A stretch of DNA of 8,024 nucleotides, from positions 1 to 8,024 of the forward strand of contig JAZNNH010000027.1 of NCBI GenBank assembly GCA_045580105.1, in the 5' to 3' direction. The stretch is from RGIG5579 sp045580105. GTDB lineage: Bacteria; Bacillota; Clostridia; Oscillospirales; SIG627. This document shows, piece by piece, positions 6,166 to 8,024 of the stretch (position 1 is the stretch's first letter; every line of letters begins with the position of its first letter). A program made the position numbers and the translations under genes. A model generated the notes under the pieces. The model worked only from the letters and a program-made list of their open reading frames with translations. It was not told the origin of the DNA and made no database searches.

Positions 6166-6591
6166 ATGGGAATTATGCGTTCCATCGGGCAGACGACGCG
6201 TGCCTATGCTCTCTACAAGGACCAGAAATTGGGCTCGCTCGGGCTTTGCGGCCACCAAAGTCTTTATCTGCGCACGGTCATTCAGTCGCCGGGCATCACC
6301 CAAGACGAGCTGGCAGAAAAACTGGTGTTCAACAAATCCAGCGTATCGCGCCAGATCGCCGCACTGGAAAAAGAGGGGTTCATCCGACAGGAAAGAAGCC
6401 CGAAGGACAAACGGAATCTTTTGATCTATCCCACCGAAAAAGGCGCCGCGCTTCTCCCGATGATCTTGGCTACCAGTCGGGAATATTTCGAAGCCATCAC
6501 GCGGGATCTGACACAGGAAGAAAAGAGTTTGCTTGACTCTCTGTGTCAAAAAATCGCGACACGGGCAAAGGAGATGCTCTCGGAAAAATGA
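6166..6591 (+). CDS. MarR-family transcriptional regulator
   Basis: Predicted dimeric winged-helix DNA-binding repressor of 141 residues, typical for MarR. Residues 1-40 are the helical N-terminus used for dimerisation. The helix-turn-helix spans about 44-73 (ITQDELAEKLVFNKSSVSRQIAALEKEGFI), with recognition helix KSSVSRQIAALEKEG. The wing follows at about 77-93 (RSPKDKRNLLIYPTEKG), with the conserved Asp-x-Arg pattern, and a C-terminal dimerisation helix runs from about 96. The frame is open upstream to 5974, but AAGGAG (6151-6156) lies nine bases before the ATG at 6166, and the upstream part overlaps the promoter. The stop overlaps the next gene's start by four bases (ATGA), so the two are translated together. 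It probably represses this operon until a ligand binds; the ligand is unknown. Confidence 0.93.
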   Translation: MGIMRSIGQTTRAYALYKDQKLGSLGLCGHQSLYLRTVIQSPGITQDELAEKLVFNKSSVSRQIAALEKEGFIRQERSPKDKRNLLIYPTEKGAALLPMILATSREYFEAITRDLTQEEKSLLDSLCQKIATRAKEMLSEK

Positions 6592-8024
6592 AAACGATCC
6601 TATCTTATTGCAAACCTTACGCACTCTACACGCTCATCACCCTTTTCATCAAGGTTGTGGGCACCTTAATGGACCTGTTCATCCCGTATCTTTTGGGCTA
6701 TATTTTAGATGAAGTGGTTCCGCTTTGCACCAAGGAAAATCTCCTGCCCGTCTTTCTTTGGGGAAGCTTGATGATCCTTTGTGCCCTCGTGGCGCTCATC
6801 GGAAACGTGACCGCCAACCGCCGCACCTCCTTTTTTGCCAAAGAGGTGGTGTGCCGTGTCCGCTCGGATCTGTTCCGCAAGATTCTTTCTCTTTCCGCCT
6901 CTCGCACCGATTCGTTCACCGTTCCCTCGCTGGTGGCAAGAATGTCCAGCGACTCGTATTCGGTTCACACCATGCTCAACGTGGTGCTTCGGGCAGGACT
7001 GCGCGCGCCCATTCTTCTGATCGGCGGTGTGATCGTCACCCTCATCATCGAACCGGTTTTGGCGATGACCTTCGTCCTGCTCATTCCCTTCGTGGCACTG
7101 GTCGTGATGTACGTTTCCCGAAAAGGAATCCGACTGTATAAGAACAAACAGGAAAAAGTCGATGCCATGGTGGAAAAGGTCAGAGATACCTTCACCGGCA
7201 TCCGCGTCATCAAAGCCCTTTCCAAAGTGGAATATGAAAAGGAGCGCTTTGATACCATCAATCACAACTTAAGCCGAAGCGAACAGCACGCCAACTTCAC
7301 CATGGCGATCACCAAGCCCTTTATGACGGCGTTTCTCTATCTGGGAATGACCTCCGTCGTCGCGCTGGGCGCTTGGCGCGTGCATTTGGGCTACACCATG
7401 CCCGGCGAAATCATTTCCTTTATGTCCTATTTTACCATCATTCTCAACGCCACGCTGATGCTCACGCGAACCTTCACCATTTCCACCAGAGGCATCGCCA
7501 GTGCCGATCGCATTCAGGAAGTTCTGACCGTGGAAGACGGTCTTGAGGTTCAGAAAAATGCGCAGGGAAGCGGCGAAGGTAACGCTCCGTTTTTGGAATT
7601 TCGCGACGTCACGTTTTCCTATAACAAAACCATTCCCAATCTTCAGCACGTCTCCTTTACCTTGGAAAAAGGGCAAACGCTGGGCATCATCGGCGGCACG
7701 GGATCGGGTAAAACCACGCTCATCCAGCTGCTTCTGCGCTTTTACGATCCGGACGAGGGCGCCATTTTCTTGGAGGGAAAGGACCTGAGAAGTTATGAGC
7801 CGAAAGAACTGAAACAGCGCTTCGGCGTCGTCTTCCAAAACGACTTTTTAATGGCATCCACCTTAAAAGAAAACATCGACTTCGGCAGAAATCTTTCCGA
7901 GGAGCAGTTGACAAGAGGCGCGAAGAGCGCGCAAGCGTGGGATTTTATTCAAGAAAAAGAAGGTTTTTCCTACGACCTTTCCAACAAGGGCTCGAACCTT
8001 TCCGGCGGTCAGCGCCAGCGCGTG
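6588..8024 (+). CDS. ABC exporter half-transporter, membrane and ATPase domains fused (3' end cut by window)
   Basis: Inner-membrane ABC exporter subunit of the multidrug/lipid type; 479 residues are visible and the frame is open at the window edge (usual length about 570-600). An exporter-type membrane domain fills about 1-320, with hydrophobic segments near 12-40, 55-75, 140-177 (two), 245-265 and 275-295, and the coupling region EKVRDTFTGIRVIKA (196-210). The ATPase domain starts near 337: aromatic A-loop Tyr345, Walker A GGTGSGKT (369-376), Q-loop Gln417 in GVVFQND, and signature LSGGQ (471-475). Walker B, the catalytic Glu and the H-loop lie past the edge, so activity cannot be judged. 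The ATG overlaps the marR stop. The only ribosome-site-like sequence, AAAGGAG at 6567-6573, is 14 bases away, so coupled reinitiation is likely. MarR followed by such a subunit usually precedes a second half-transporter forming a heterodimer. The substrate is unknown. Confidence 0.95.
   Translation, partial: MKTILSYCKPYALYTLITLFIKVVGTLMDLFIPYLLGYILDEVVPLCTKENLLPVFLWGSLMILCALVALIGNVTANRRTSFFAKEVVCRVRSDLFRKILSLSASRTDSFTVPSLVARMSSDSYSVHTMLNVVLRAGLRAPILLIGGVIVTLIIEPVLAMTFVLLIPFVALVVMYVSRKGIRLYKNKQEKVDAMVEKVRDTFTGIRVIKALSKVEYEKERFDTINHNLSRSEQHANFTMAITKPFMTAFLYLGMTSVVALGAWRVHLGYTMPGEIISFMSYFTIILNATLMLTRTFTISTRGIASADRIQEVLTVEDGLEVQKNAQGSGEGNAPFLEFRDVTFSYNKTIPNLQHVSFTLEKGQTLGIIGGTGSGKTTLIQLLLRFYDPDEGAIFLEGKDLRSYEPKELKQRFGVVFQNDFLMASTLKENIDFGRNLSEEQLTRGAKSAQAWDFIQEKEGFSYDLSNKGSNLSGGQRQRV

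Noticed and set aside
6058..6624. 188-codon minus-strand open frame opposite marR
   Set aside because: It is antisense to a clear winged-helix protein and crosses the marR promoter.
6705..7838. Two minus-strand open frames (186 and 189 codons) opposite the ABC exporter
   Set aside because: Both are antisense to conserved exporter sequence with intact ATPase motifs; their His/Gly/Arg-rich composition is typical of shadow frames.
1..8024. CRISPR array, tRNA/rRNA gene, insertion sequence, prophage or defence cassette
   Set aside because: No regularly spaced repeats, cloverleaf, transposase motifs, terminal inverted repeats or target-site duplications were seen. Nearly all sequence is explained by housekeeping and transport genes.

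Overview
The window looks like a chromosomal segment of a Gram-positive, low-to-mid GC anaerobe of the Clostridia (Firmicutes/Bacillota). Three things support this: a T-box leader in front of pheST, a PheS with the four-cysteine insert seen in Firmicutes-type enzymes, and an abundant-type solute-binding lipoprotein of the kind common in gut Clostridia. I cannot name the genus or species from sequence alone.

Layout. (1) Positions 1-3587 hold the 3' end of a T-box riboswitch with its terminator, then pheS and pheT, which encode the two subunits of phenylalanyl-tRNA synthetase, closed by a strong hairpin terminator. (2) Positions 3634-5249, on the minus strand and convergent with pheT, hold a single-gene unit for a secreted solute-binding lipoprotein with its own promoter and terminator. 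No permease or ATPase gene lies beside it. (3) Positions 5415-6002, on the minus strand, hold dut (dUTPase) with a clear promoter and terminator. (4) Positions 6070-8024, on the plus strand and divergent from dut, hold a MarR-type repressor with a near-consensus promoter and a probable operator just downstream of the -10 box. Its stop codon overlaps the start of an ABC-exporter half-transporter (fused membrane and ATPase domains), which runs off the window just after its LSGGQ signature.

How the genes work together. pheST should be induced when tRNA-Phe is uncharged, through the leader at 1-65. The MarR protein probably controls its own promoter and so the co-transcribed ABC exporter, an arrangement typical of drug or toxic-compound efflux operons; a second half-transporter is expected just past the window edge. 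dut is an independent housekeeping gene that removes dUTP. The lipoprotein captures an unidentified solute, probably a carbohydrate, for a transporter encoded elsewhere.

I find no undescribed system here. The more interesting points are the repeated terminator hairpin, the strict codon avoidance in the lipoprotein gene (which leaves a 571-codon antisense frame open), and the repeat cluster at the marR promoter.
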